A stretch of DNA of 64,000 nucleotides from Gluconacetobacter asukensis (GTDB lineage Bacteria; Pseudomonadota; Alphaproteobacteria; Acetobacterales; Acetobacteraceae): the NCBI RefSeq assembly GCF_014174375.1, contig NZ_JABEQE010000014.1, positions 1-64,000 on the forward strand, read 5' to 3'. Positions 53,118 through 60,733 of this stretch are shown piece after piece. The first letter of the stretch is position 1. The number at the start of each line of letters is the position of its first letter. The position numbers and the translations under genes were made by a program. A model generated the notes under the pieces. It was not told the origin of the DNA, did not search any database, and saw only the letters and a list, made by a program, of their open reading frames with translations.

Positions 53118-54419
53118 GTGGTGGACGATTTTCATGACGTCATGGCACTGGCGATCGAGGGGAGCGGGACCGGCATCTGGGACCGCGACGTCATCAGCGG
53201 TACAATCAGGTATTCAGCCGGCTGGGCCGAAATACTGGGTTATGCGCGCGACGAGATCTCGGCACGGGTAGAGGACAGCTACGGCCGCGTGCATCCCGAC
53301 GACCTGGCCTATGTCCAGGCGACCATGCAGGATCATTTCGAGGGGCGCACATCGGTCTACGAGGTCGAGCACCGGCTGCGCTGCAAGGATGGCAGCTACA
53401 AATGGGTGCTGAGTCGCGGCATGGTCATCAGCCGCGATGAGCAGGGCCGGGCGCAGCGCATGGTCGGCACGACCGCCGACATCACCTCCACCCATCTCAT
53501 GGCCGAGCGGCTGCGGCAAACGACCAATCTGGTCGCCAACCTGACCAACAAGATCCCCGGGCTGATCTTCGAGTCCCGGCGCGCGCCCGACGGCGTGGCC
53601 CGCATGACCTATGTCAGTTCCGGCATCGGCGAGATCTTCGGGCTGACGGCCGAAGATGTGGCGATCAGCACCGCGGCCATTCATGACCGTATCCATCCCG
53701 ACGACCGGGCGATGTATCATGCGTCGCTGGATGCATCCCAACGCGATCTTGTGTCCTGGCAATGCATCTTTCGTGTCGACCTGCCGGCGCGGGGACTCTG
53801 CTGGCGGCAGATCGATGCCCGGCCGGCCCGGCTGCCGGATGGCGACACGCTGTGGCACGGGCTGGTGACGGACGTGACCGAGCGCATGGAGATGGAGCAG
53901 CAGCTTCACGACCTGGCGCGGCTGGATCATCTGAGCGGCCTGGCAAACCGGCGGGCTTTCCTGGAACGGATGGAAAAGACCTGGTCCGCCCTGATGCAGG
54001 AACGGCACGACCGGGTGGCGGTGATGATGATCGACGTCGATCATTTCAAATCGATCAACGACCGGTACGGCCACGCGGCGGGCGACGAGGTGATCCGCCA
54101 TGTCGCCGCGATCATGTGTTCCGTCCTGCGGTCCAGCGACATGACCGGACGCATGGGGGGCGAGGAATTCGCCGTCTGCCTGCCCGGTCTCGGCCTGGAG
54201 GAAGCCGGTCGCATCGGCGACCGCCTGCGGGCCGAGATCGCGGAAACGCAGGCCTGGTTCGAGGACATTGCCATTTCGCTGACGGTCAGCATCGGCATTG
54301 CCCCGATGCTGCCCACCGACAGGAACGGCGAGCAGGTTCTGGCGCGGGCGGACAAGGCTTTGTACGCGGCCAAGCAGGCGGGCCGAAACCGGCTGGCCTT
54401 CGCCGAGAACACGGACTGA
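53118..54419 (+). CDS. PAS-PAS-GGDEF diguanylate cyclase
   Basis: A 433-residue soluble signalling protein that should make cyclic di-GMP. Two PAS domains, each with PAC motif (YSAGWAEILGYARDEIS; HPDDLAYV; CKDGSYKWVLSRG and later ADITS; HPDDRAMYHAS), precede the GGDEF domain with LDHLSGLANRRAFLERM, DVDHFKSINDRYGHAAGD and the active GGEEF motif. No EAL domain or membrane span. The active A-site looks intact, so it is probably functional; no clear RxxD inhibitory site. GTG 53118 is taken as start; ATG 53142 is an alternative. Signal unknown. Confidence 0.88.
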   Translation: MVDDFHDVMALAIEGSGTGIWDRDVISGTIRYSAGWAEILGYARDEISARVEDSYGRVHPDDLAYVQATMQDHFEGRTSVYEVEHRLRCKDGSYKWVLSRGMVISRDEQGRAQRMVGTTADITSTHLMAERLRQTTNLVANLTNKIPGLIFESRRAPDGVARMTYVSSGIGEIFGLTAEDVAISTAAIHDRIHPDDRAMYHASLDASQRDLVSWQCIFRVDLPARGLCWRQIDARPARLPDGDTLWHGLVTDVTERMEMEQQLHDLARLDHLSGLANRRAFLERMEKTWSALMQERHDRVAVMMIDVDHFKSINDRYGHAAGDEVIRHVAAIMCSVLRSSDMTGRMGGEEFAVCLPGLGLEEAGRIGDRLRAEIAETQAWFEDIAISLTVSIGIAPMLPTDRNGEQVLARADKALYAAKQAGRNRLAFAENTD

Positions 54420-54462
54420 GCGGCGGCATGGGGCATGACAGGCGGCGTGCCGGGGGCGGGTC

Positions 54463-55419
54463 GTGACGGCCGGACTCGGGGCGGGGCTGGGATACGGCGT
54501 GGCGGCCGGTGCGTTCTGGGGGCTGGCGTTCCTGGCACCGGCGCTGGCAGGCGATTTCACGCCGGTGCAGATCTCGATCGGCCGTTATCTGGCCTATGGC
54601 GCGTTCTCGCTGCTGGCGCTGGCGCCGCGCTGGCCGACGGTGCGCGCGATGGTCGGAGCGCGGGAAATCCGGGCCCTGTTCGTGCTCGGCCTGCTGGGCA
54701 ACATCCTCTATTACGTGCTGCTGTCCTATGCGGTGCGGCTGGGCGGGATCGCCGCCACCTCGCTGATCATCGGCCTGCTGCCGGCGGTGCTGACGCTGAT
54801 CGGCAGCCGTGACGACGGCGCGGTGTCGCTGGGGCGGCTGGCGCCCTCGCTGCTGTTCAGCCTGGCGGCGATAGGCTGTATCGGCTGGGGGGCGATCGGC
54901 GTGGCCGGCCAGGCGGCGCCCGGGGCGCCCCTGCTGGGCTGGCTGTGCGCCCTGGGCGCGATGCTGTCCTGGGCGGCCTATGCCGTCAGCAACCAGCGCT
55001 GGCTGGCGCGGCTGGGCCACATCTCGGCACAGGACTGGAACCTGCTGACCGGGGCCGCCACCGGCATCCTGGCGGTGCTGGCCGCGGGGCCGGCCTTCCT
55101 GCTCGGGGTGCCGGGCACGGCCGGCGGATGGGACTGGGCGCGGTTCGTGGCCGTGGCGGCTGGCAGCGGCCTCCTGGTGTCGATCGTGGGCAATGCCTTC
55201 TGGAACCGCATGAGCCGCCTGCTGCCGCTGACGCTGGCGGGACAGATGATCCTGTTCGAAACCCTGTTCGCGCTCCTCTACGGTTTCCTGTGGGACCAGC
55301 GCCTGCCGACCGCGATCGAAATTGCGGCGATGCTGCTGGTCTGCGCCAGCGTGCTATCCGGCATGGCCGTCCACCGCCCGGCCGCCGGAATCCCGGCCAC
55401 CGCGCCCGAACCATCCTGA
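54463..55419 (+). CDS. EamA/DMT-family transporter
   Basis: A 318-residue membrane protein with ten predicted helices arranged as two EamA repeats (VAAGAFWGLAFLAPALAGDF at the start of the first, LGWLCALGAMLSWAAYAVSN at the second). DMT members export amino acids, purines or other metabolites. The GTG at 54463 follows GGGGGCGGG. The gene is preceded by the GGDEF cyclase and followed by structured repeat copy B. Substrate unknown. Confidence 0.88.
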   Translation: MTAGLGAGLGYGVAAGAFWGLAFLAPALAGDFTPVQISIGRYLAYGAFSLLALAPRWPTVRAMVGAREIRALFVLGLLGNILYYVLLSYAVRLGGIAATSLIIGLLPAVLTLIGSRDDGAVSLGRLAPSLLFSLAAIGCIGWGAIGVAGQAAPGAPLLGWLCALGAMLSWAAYAVSNQRWLARLGHISAQDWNLLTGAATGILAVLAAGPAFLLGVPGTAGGWDWARFVAVAAGSGLLVSIVGNAFWNRMSRLLPLTLAGQMILFETLFALLYGFLWDQRLPTAIEIAAMLLVCASVLSGMAVHRPAAGIPATAPEPS

Positions 55420-55426
55420 TCTTCAC

Positions 55427-55586
55427 AGGCTACTTGAAAAGCCGGTCTGCCGAGCCAGAGTGCCGCGGAGCGGCACGCCCGGCGTGTATTTTTGAGCATC
55501 GGAGCGGAGTGGCCTTGATGGCCATGAGCACCGAAGCGCAGGAAATGCGCGTCGGATCGCCGGCAGACCGGCTTTTCAGGCAGCCT
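55427..55586. repeat. Structured intergenic repeat, copy B
   Basis: A 160-nt element in the same design as copy A. The 26-base-pair terminal stem pairs AGGCT...AAAAGCCGGTCTGCCG (55427-55452) with CGGCAGACCGGCTTTT...AGCCT (55561-55586). Inside are GTGCCGC-GGA-GCGGCAC (55460-55476), TTGA-GCA-TCGG and GTGGCC-TTGAT-GGCCAT (55509-55525). The core 55494-55568 is nearly identical to copy A. Its right arm includes the stop codon and last codons of the GNAT gene. Confidence 0.85.
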
Positions 55587-56073
55587 GGTCGTCCAGGTGG
55601 CGGTACATCACATGACAATCCACCGGCCCCAGCGTGGCGTGGCGATAGGCGCCGGGCAGGGTGCCGACGATCAGGAACCCGTGCCGGCGCCACAGCCGCA
55701 CCGCAACCTGGTTGCTGGCCACCACCATGTTGAACTGCATGGCCGCAAATCCCATCCGCGCGGCCTCGGCCAGCGAATGCGCGCACAGCGCGGCCGCCAC
55801 ACCCTGCCCGCGCGCCGCCGGCGCCACGATATAGCCGGCATTGCAGACATGGTCGCCCGGCCCGGCGGCATTGGGCTTGATGTAGTAGCTGCCCAGGATG
55901 ACCCCATCGCGCTCGGCGACGAAGGTAGCGCGCGGCGCCTCGCCCCATAGGGCCCAGCCCGCCGCGCGGTCCAGTTCGGGGTCCAGCGCATAGGTTTCGC
56001 GCGCGCGGGCAATGTCGCGCAGGACGGGCCAGACCGCATCGAAATCGGCCGGGATCATGGGGCGGATCAGCAT
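55576..56073 (-). CDS. GNAT-family N-acetyltransferase
   Basis: A 165-residue acetyltransferase. The first strand MLIRPMIPADFDAVWPVL and the acetyl-CoA site VAPAARGQGVAAALCAHSL are typical; the C-terminal RHGFLIVGTLPGAYRHATLG is the usual final sheet. Substrate unknown. It is the last gene of the operon including the SSS symporter and amidase (32-base gap), so it may act on the same compound. Its final codons lie in repeat copy B. Confidence 0.9.
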   Translation of the reverse strand: MLIRPMIPADFDAVWPVLRDIARARETYALDPELDRAAGWALWGEAPRATFVAERDGVILGSYYIKPNAAGPGDHVCNAGYIVAPAARGQGVAAALCAHSLAEAARMGFAAMQFNMVVASNQVAVRLWRRHGFLIVGTLPGAYRHATLGPVDCHVMYRHLDDQAA

Positions 56074-56104
56074 GGTCTTCCATCGCGCCCTTTCCCCCGG
56101 GGCG

Positions 56105-56374
56105 TCAAGGCGGGGCGGGCGGTTCGTCTCCCGTCCGCTCGGGCAGGCGGCAGGTGGCGAAATAGCCGCGTTTCTCGTCGTCGCGATAGGCGGCCAGCAG
56201 GCAGAGGACGATCGACAGGCCCAGCACCGGAAAATAGACGATCGAGCCCGGCAGGCCCGGCAGGACCGGGGCGGCGGTGCCCAGCGCCAGATAGACCGGC
56301 GGCAGCAGGGCGGCGGCCAGGTTGCCGATCATCCACGCCACGACCATCGTGGCACGGGGGCGGGCGGGGCTCAT
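56105..56374 (-). CDS. Small membrane protein, partner of the symporter (DUF3311-like)
   Basis: An 89-residue protein with two membrane spans (VVAWMIGNLAAALLPPVYLAL and SIVYFPVLGLSIVLCLLAAY) followed by a soluble tail. Small two-span proteins of the DUF3311 or DUF485 type are often encoded beside sodium:solute symporters. ATG 56374 overlaps the symporter stop by four bases. Which family it belongs to I cannot prove by eye. Confidence 0.65.
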   Translation of the reverse strand: MSPARPRATMVVAWMIGNLAAALLPPVYLALGTAAPVLPGLPGSIVYFPVLGLSIVLCLLAAYRDDEKRGYFATCRLPERTGDEPPAPP

Positions 56375-57885
56375 GCGGCATCTCCCTGCGCCAGGGCGAT
56401 GGGGGGCGCGGTGTCACGCCGGCTGGTATCGGCGCCGGCAAACAGCCGGGCCACGCGGCGGGTCTCGGCCACCGGATGGGGGGCCAGAAGCGACAGGGCG
56501 ACATAGGTGGCGGCATTGACCGCCAGCCCGATCACGCCCGAACTCAGCCCCCCGACATGGGCCGCCGCGCCGTGGAAGAATGTTTCCAGCAAAATGGCGG
56601 TGGCAAAGCCCGCGACCATGCCGGCGATGCCGGCGGTGGCGGTGCCCCGGCGCCAGAACAGCCCGCCATATTGCGCAACCGCAACCTGGATGATCCCCTG
56701 ATAGGACAGCAGCGCCAGCATCGACAGATGCGCGATGGGCAGGCAGGCGATCCCGGCCGCCAGCGCGGTGGCGACGACCATGGTTCCCTTCGCCGTCAGG
56801 ATCGACGTCCGGTAGGGCAGGGTCCGCCCCGCCCCCACGATGTCGTTGGCAACCTGCGTGCCCATGGCCTGGATGATGGCATCCACCCCGCCCATCGTCG
56901 CCGCCAGCATCACCGTGCCGGCCAGGCCCAGCCCCACCGGCCCGGCCGCCAGGCGCGCCACCTCGAACCACGCCATGTCCGCCTCGCCATGCAGGCCGGG
57001 CAGGGCGGCGGCCATCAGCCCCATCACCACCAGCGCCATCGAGAACAGCATCGACAGCGGCGCGCTGAACACGCCCGCGCGCAGCATGCTGCGCACGCTG
57101 TCGGCCGTGTAGAGCCGCACGAAGATCGGCGGCCAGCACCAGCCGCCGAGCGTCCCGGTCAGGATCATCGAGAACAGCGTCAGCGGCCCCCCGCCATCGC
57201 CGCCCACGCCCGGCACGCGCAGCATGTGCGCGGGCAGGTGGGAAGGCGACAGGCCCTGGCCGGCCATCCAGGCAATCAGCCCCAGGATCAGCGCCGTGCC
57301 GCCGACATAGGCGACGATGCCCTGGTACATGTCGGAAATGACCAGGCCGCGCATGCCCATGCGAATGGTCCAGACCTGACGCACCAGGATCAGCGCCACG
57401 CCGCAGGCCACCGACTGCCCCGGCGTCAGCCGCCCCATCGACAGGGCGGAGAACATCGCGCCCAGCCCTTTGAAACCCAGCACCAGCCAGGGCATGATCG
57501 ACAGCACGCTGATGACCGAGGACGTGACCGCCAGCGCCGTGGAATCATAGCGCAGCCGCAGCAGGTCGGCCTGGGTCTTCAGGTCGTTCGCCGCCCCCCA
57601 CAGCCACACCCGCCGCGCCATCAGATACATCAGCAGCACGGTGAGCAGGCTGTAGATCGGCATGTAGAAGGCCACCACCCCGCTGCCCAGCGCCATGCCG
57701 GTCAGCGACAGCAGGATGCCGCCGGGCCACCAGCTGTTCAGGAACGACATGGATTGCAGCCACGCCCCGTACGACCGGCCACCGACCGCGTAATCCGAGA
57801 ACGAGCGGTCCTTGCGGTAACTGGCCTGCAGCAGCACCACCAGACCGGCGCAGAACAGTCCGACGATTCCGAACGCGATACCCAT
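56371..57885 (-). CDS. Sodium:solute symporter
   Basis: A 504-residue SSS-family transporter with about 13 helices. Family marks include SFSDYAVGGRSYGAWLQSMS, GLVISDMYQGIVAYVGG, and the ATMGGVDAIIQAMGTQVANDIVG block near residue 320. It should import a carboxylate, amino acid or similar with Na+ or H+. It lies between an amidase gene (24 bases) and the small membrane partner (four-base overlap), so it likely imports what the amidase cleaves. The frame open upstream of 57885 belongs to the amidase antisense. Confidence 0.9.
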   Translation of the reverse strand: MGIAFGIVGLFCAGLVVLLQASYRKDRSFSDYAVGGRSYGAWLQSMSFLNSWWPGGILLSLTGMALGSGVVAFYMPIYSLLTVLLMYLMARRVWLWGAANDLKTQADLLRLRYDSTALAVTSSVISVLSIMPWLVLGFKGLGAMFSALSMGRLTPGQSVACGVALILVRQVWTIRMGMRGLVISDMYQGIVAYVGGTALILGLIAWMAGQGLSPSHLPAHMLRVPGVGGDGGGPLTLFSMILTGTLGGWCWPPIFVRLYTADSVRSMLRAGVFSAPLSMLFSMALVVMGLMAAALPGLHGEADMAWFEVARLAAGPVGLGLAGTVMLAATMGGVDAIIQAMGTQVANDIVGAGRTLPYRTSILTAKGTMVVATALAAGIACLPIAHLSMLALLSYQGIIQVAVAQYGGLFWRRGTATAGIAGMVAGFATAILLETFFHGAAAHVGGLSSGVIGLAVNAATYVALSLLAPHPVAETRRVARLFAGADTSRRDTAPPIALAQGDAA

Positions 57886-57908
57886 TGGCGGGCCTCCCTT
57901 GTCCCTGG

Positions 57909-59324
57909 TTACGCGCCCAGCCGCTCCACGAGTTGCGACGGCGCGCGGCGCCCTTCCACCAGCAGCCCTTCCAGGGCGTAGCAGACGCGCATGACCGTCA
58001 CATCGTCCTGCCAGCGGCCGGTCACCTGCACGCCGACCGGCAGGCCCGAGGCCGAGAACCCGGCCGGGATCGACGCCGCCGGCTGCCCCGTCATGTTGGC
58101 CAGGAACGCAAAGCCCCCCCATTCCAGCCAGTCGGGCCAGGACGGGTCGGGCACCGTCTGCCCGGCGGTGAACGGCAGCACCGACACGCTGGGCGACAGC
58201 ACCACATCCATCGTCTCATGCAGGCGCGCGGCGTCCTGCCGGTAGGTAATGCGCCGCATCTGCGCGTCGATCAGGTCGCCGGTCGCGATGGCCGCGCCCT
58301 TGAAGGCCTCGGTGCGGAATTCCGGATCGACCAGCTCCAGCCGTTCGGGTGGCAGGCGGCGCAGCGCCTGCCACGCCCCGGCCTGCCACAAGGTGCGGTA
58401 GGTGGGCCGCCAATCCTCGAAATCCGGCACCGGCACCAGGGTCGCACCCGCCAGTTCGGCCAATGCCACGCTGGCGCGGAAGACGGCCCGCACATCCGGG
58501 TCGACGGGCAGGAAGCCGTAATCCTCGGCCACGCCCACGCGCAGGCCCGAAAGCGGCAGCGGCCCGGCCAGAAAGGCGCCCGGCGGCGCGGGCGGGAAGC
58601 TGTAAGGGTCGCGGGGATGATACCCTTCCATCACCGAAAGCATCAGCGCCGCGTCGGCGACCGAGCGCGCCAGCGGCCCATAATGCGCCATGTCGGAATA
58701 ATGCGGCCCGATCGGCCATTGCGGCACCCGCCCGAAGGTCGCCTTCAGGCCGAAGACGCCGCTGAAGCTGGCGGGCACGCGCACCGATCCGCCGCCGTCG
58801 CTGCCCAGCGCCAGCGGGCCGCAGCCCGACGCCACGGCAGCCCCGGCGCCGCCGCTGCTGCCGCCGGGGCTGACGGCCGGGTCGTGGGCATTGCGGGTGA
58901 TGCCGGTCAGCGGGCTGTCGGTCACCGCCTTCCATCCATTCTCGCATGTCGTGGTGCAGGCATAGATGATCGCCCCCGCCGCGCGCAGCCGCGCTACAGC
59001 CGGGGCATCCTCCGTGGCGGGCGCCTGGCCGATCGACAGGCGCGATCCGCGCCCCAGCACCCAGCCGCGCGTCATGGCGGTGTCCTTGACCGACACCGGA
59101 ATCCCTTCCAGCGGCCGGGTCGGCAGGCCGGCGCGCCACGCCCGCGCCGACGCGTCGGCGGCGGCCAGGGCCTCGTCGGCATCGATGCGCACGAACGGGT
59201 TCAGCACCCCCTGCATGGCATCGGCGCGCGCCAGCACCGCGCGGGTCACCTCGACCGGCGACGTATCGCCGGCGGCGTACAGCGCCAGCAGGGTCGTGGC
59301 GTCGAGATCGCACAGATCGGTCAT
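57909..59324 (-). CDS. Amidase-signature hydrolase
   Basis: A 471-residue amidase of the amidase-signature family. The Ser-cisSer-Lys triad is intact: Lys in GIPVSVKDTAM, cis-Ser in SPGGSSGGAGAAV, nucleophile Ser in GSDGGGSVRVPAS. It resembles GatA/aryl acylamidase-like enzymes and cleaves an unidentified amide in the cytoplasm. Its ATG overlaps the aminotransferase stop by four bases. No GatB or GatC is nearby, so it is not the tRNA amidotransferase subunit. Confidence 0.93.
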   Translation of the reverse strand: MTDLCDLDATTLLALYAAGDTSPVEVTRAVLARADAMQGVLNPFVRIDADEALAAADASARAWRAGLPTRPLEGIPVSVKDTAMTRGWVLGRGSRLSIGQAPATEDAPAVARLRAAGAIIYACTTTCENGWKAVTDSPLTGITRNAHDPAVSPGGSSGGAGAAVASGCGPLALGSDGGGSVRVPASFSGVFGLKATFGRVPQWPIGPHYSDMAHYGPLARSVADAALMLSVMEGYHPRDPYSFPPAPPGAFLAGPLPLSGLRVGVAEDYGFLPVDPDVRAVFRASVALAELAGATLVPVPDFEDWRPTYRTLWQAGAWQALRRLPPERLELVDPEFRTEAFKGAAIATGDLIDAQMRRITYRQDAARLHETMDVVLSPSVSVLPFTAGQTVPDPSWPDWLEWGGFAFLANMTGQPAASIPAGFSASGLPVGVQVTGRWQDDVTVMRVCYALEGLLVEGRRAPSQLVERLGA

Positions 59325-60691
59325 GGCGTCGCTTCCTTAAGGCAAAGATCGAGCGTGGTGCGCAGGGCCGCGACAATGGCGTCGATCCCCTCGCGGTCGA
59401 TGATCATCGGCGGGCAAAAGGCCAGCGCGTCACCCATTGCGCGTGAAATCACGCCCTGCTGCTGCAGCAGCAGGGCGGCGCGGCGCCCCAGCGCACCCGT
59501 GGGCCACGCCGGCGGGTCGGCCAGGCGCGCGGGCGTCAGCTCCACCGCCGCCATCAGCCCCACGCCCCGGACTTCATCGACCAGCGGGTGGTCGGCCAGC
59601 GTGGCCAGACGCTCCTGCATCCAGGCGCCGGCCTCGGCGGCGCGGGCCACCAGGTCGCGCTCGTCGATGATGCGCAGCGTCTCGATCGCCACTGCGGCGG
59701 CAACGGGGTGGCCGCCGCCGGTAAAGCCATGGCCGAACGTGCCGATACTGTGCGTCAGGTCGGCAATCGGCTCGAACATCCGCTCGTTCAGCAGGATGGC
59801 GGAAATCGGCAGGTAGGATGACGATAATTGCTTGGACAGCACCATCACGTCCGGGCGGATGCCATAGGTCTCGCAGCCGAACATGCAGCCGGTGCGGCCG
59901 AAGCCGCAGATCACCTCGTCGGCGACCAGAAGGATTTCGTATCGTTCAAGAACCGCCTGTATCTTTTCCCAATAGGTCCGTGGCGGCATGATCACGCCGC
60001 CCGCGCCCATCACCGGCTCGCCGAAGAAGGCGGCAATGGTCTCCGGGCCTTCACGCAGGATCAGCTCTTCCAGCTCGGTGGCCAGCCGGGTGGCGAAATC
60101 TTCCTCGCTTTCGCCCGGCAGCGCGAAACGGCGGTAATGCGGGGCGGTCAGGTGCAGAAAACCGGGCAGCGGTAGGTCGAAACCGGTATGATTGGCCGGT
60201 ATGCCCGTCAGGCTGGCGGCCGCGATGGTGATGCCGTGATAGGCGCGATGCCGGCTGATGATCTTCTTGCGCTGCGCCTGGCCCAGCGCGTTCGCGCGAT
60301 ACCACAGCATCTTGATGACGGTATCGTTGGCCTCGGAGCCCGAATTGGTGAAGAACGCCTTGCTCATCGGCACCGGCGCCATCGTTACCAGCCGCTCCGC
60401 CAGATCCACCATCGGGCCATGCCCTTTCTGGCTGAAAGGGTGGTAGTAGGGCAGGCGTTCCATCTGCCGCGTCGCGGCCGCGACCAGCCTGGGCTCGCTG
60501 AAGCCCAGCCCCACGCTCCACAGGCCCGCCATCGCCTCGATATAGCGGTTGCCCGCCAGGTCGTAGACATGGATGCCCTCGCCCCGGTCGATGATGAGCG
60601 GCCCGCTTTGCAGATTGGCGCGGGCATCGGTCAGCGGGTGCATGACGTAGCGTGCGTCACGCATTTCCGGTGTCATGATATCGTCTGTCAT
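59321..60691 (-). CDS. Class III PLP-dependent aminotransferase
   Basis: A 456-residue omega-aminotransferase-like enzyme of the aspartate aminotransferase superfamily group III. The N-terminus VMHPLTDARANLQSGPLIID, FTNSGSEANDTVIK, LLVADEVICGFGRTG and the cofactor lysine in VLSKQLSSSYLP are diagnostic of the beta-alanine/putrescine/taurine-pyruvate transaminase type. It should move an amino group from a terminal amine to pyruvate or an oxoacid. It is the first enzyme after the TonB receptor in this operon. ATG 60691 follows AGGAA. Confidence 0.94.
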   Translation of the reverse strand: MTDDIMTPEMRDARYVMHPLTDARANLQSGPLIIDRGEGIHVYDLAGNRYIEAMAGLWSVGLGFSEPRLVAAATRQMERLPYYHPFSQKGHGPMVDLAERLVTMAPVPMSKAFFTNSGSEANDTVIKMLWYRANALGQAQRKKIISRHRAYHGITIAAASLTGIPANHTGFDLPLPGFLHLTAPHYRRFALPGESEEDFATRLATELEELILREGPETIAAFFGEPVMGAGGVIMPPRTYWEKIQAVLERYEILLVADEVICGFGRTGCMFGCETYGIRPDVMVLSKQLSSSYLPISAILLNERMFEPIADLTHSIGTFGHGFTGGGHPVAAAVAIETLRIIDERDLVARAAEAGAWMQERLATLADHPLVDEVRGVGLMAAVELTPARLADPPAWPTGALGRRAALLLQQQGVISRAMGDALAFCPPMIIDREGIDAIVAALRTTLDLCLKEATP

Positions 60692-60733
60692 GGACTGGAT
60701 GGTTCCTGTCTGTTGCGCACGCTGCCTCCCTCG

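Noticed and set aside
55278-55499. Small open frames inside repeat copy B (and 32691-32921 in copy A)
   Set aside because: The conserved parts follow RNA pairing, not codons; the two copies do not preserve a common protein.
57886-58122. Upstream extension of the symporter frame
   Set aside because: It overlaps the amidase gene out of frame, and the symporter N-terminus is complete from 57885.
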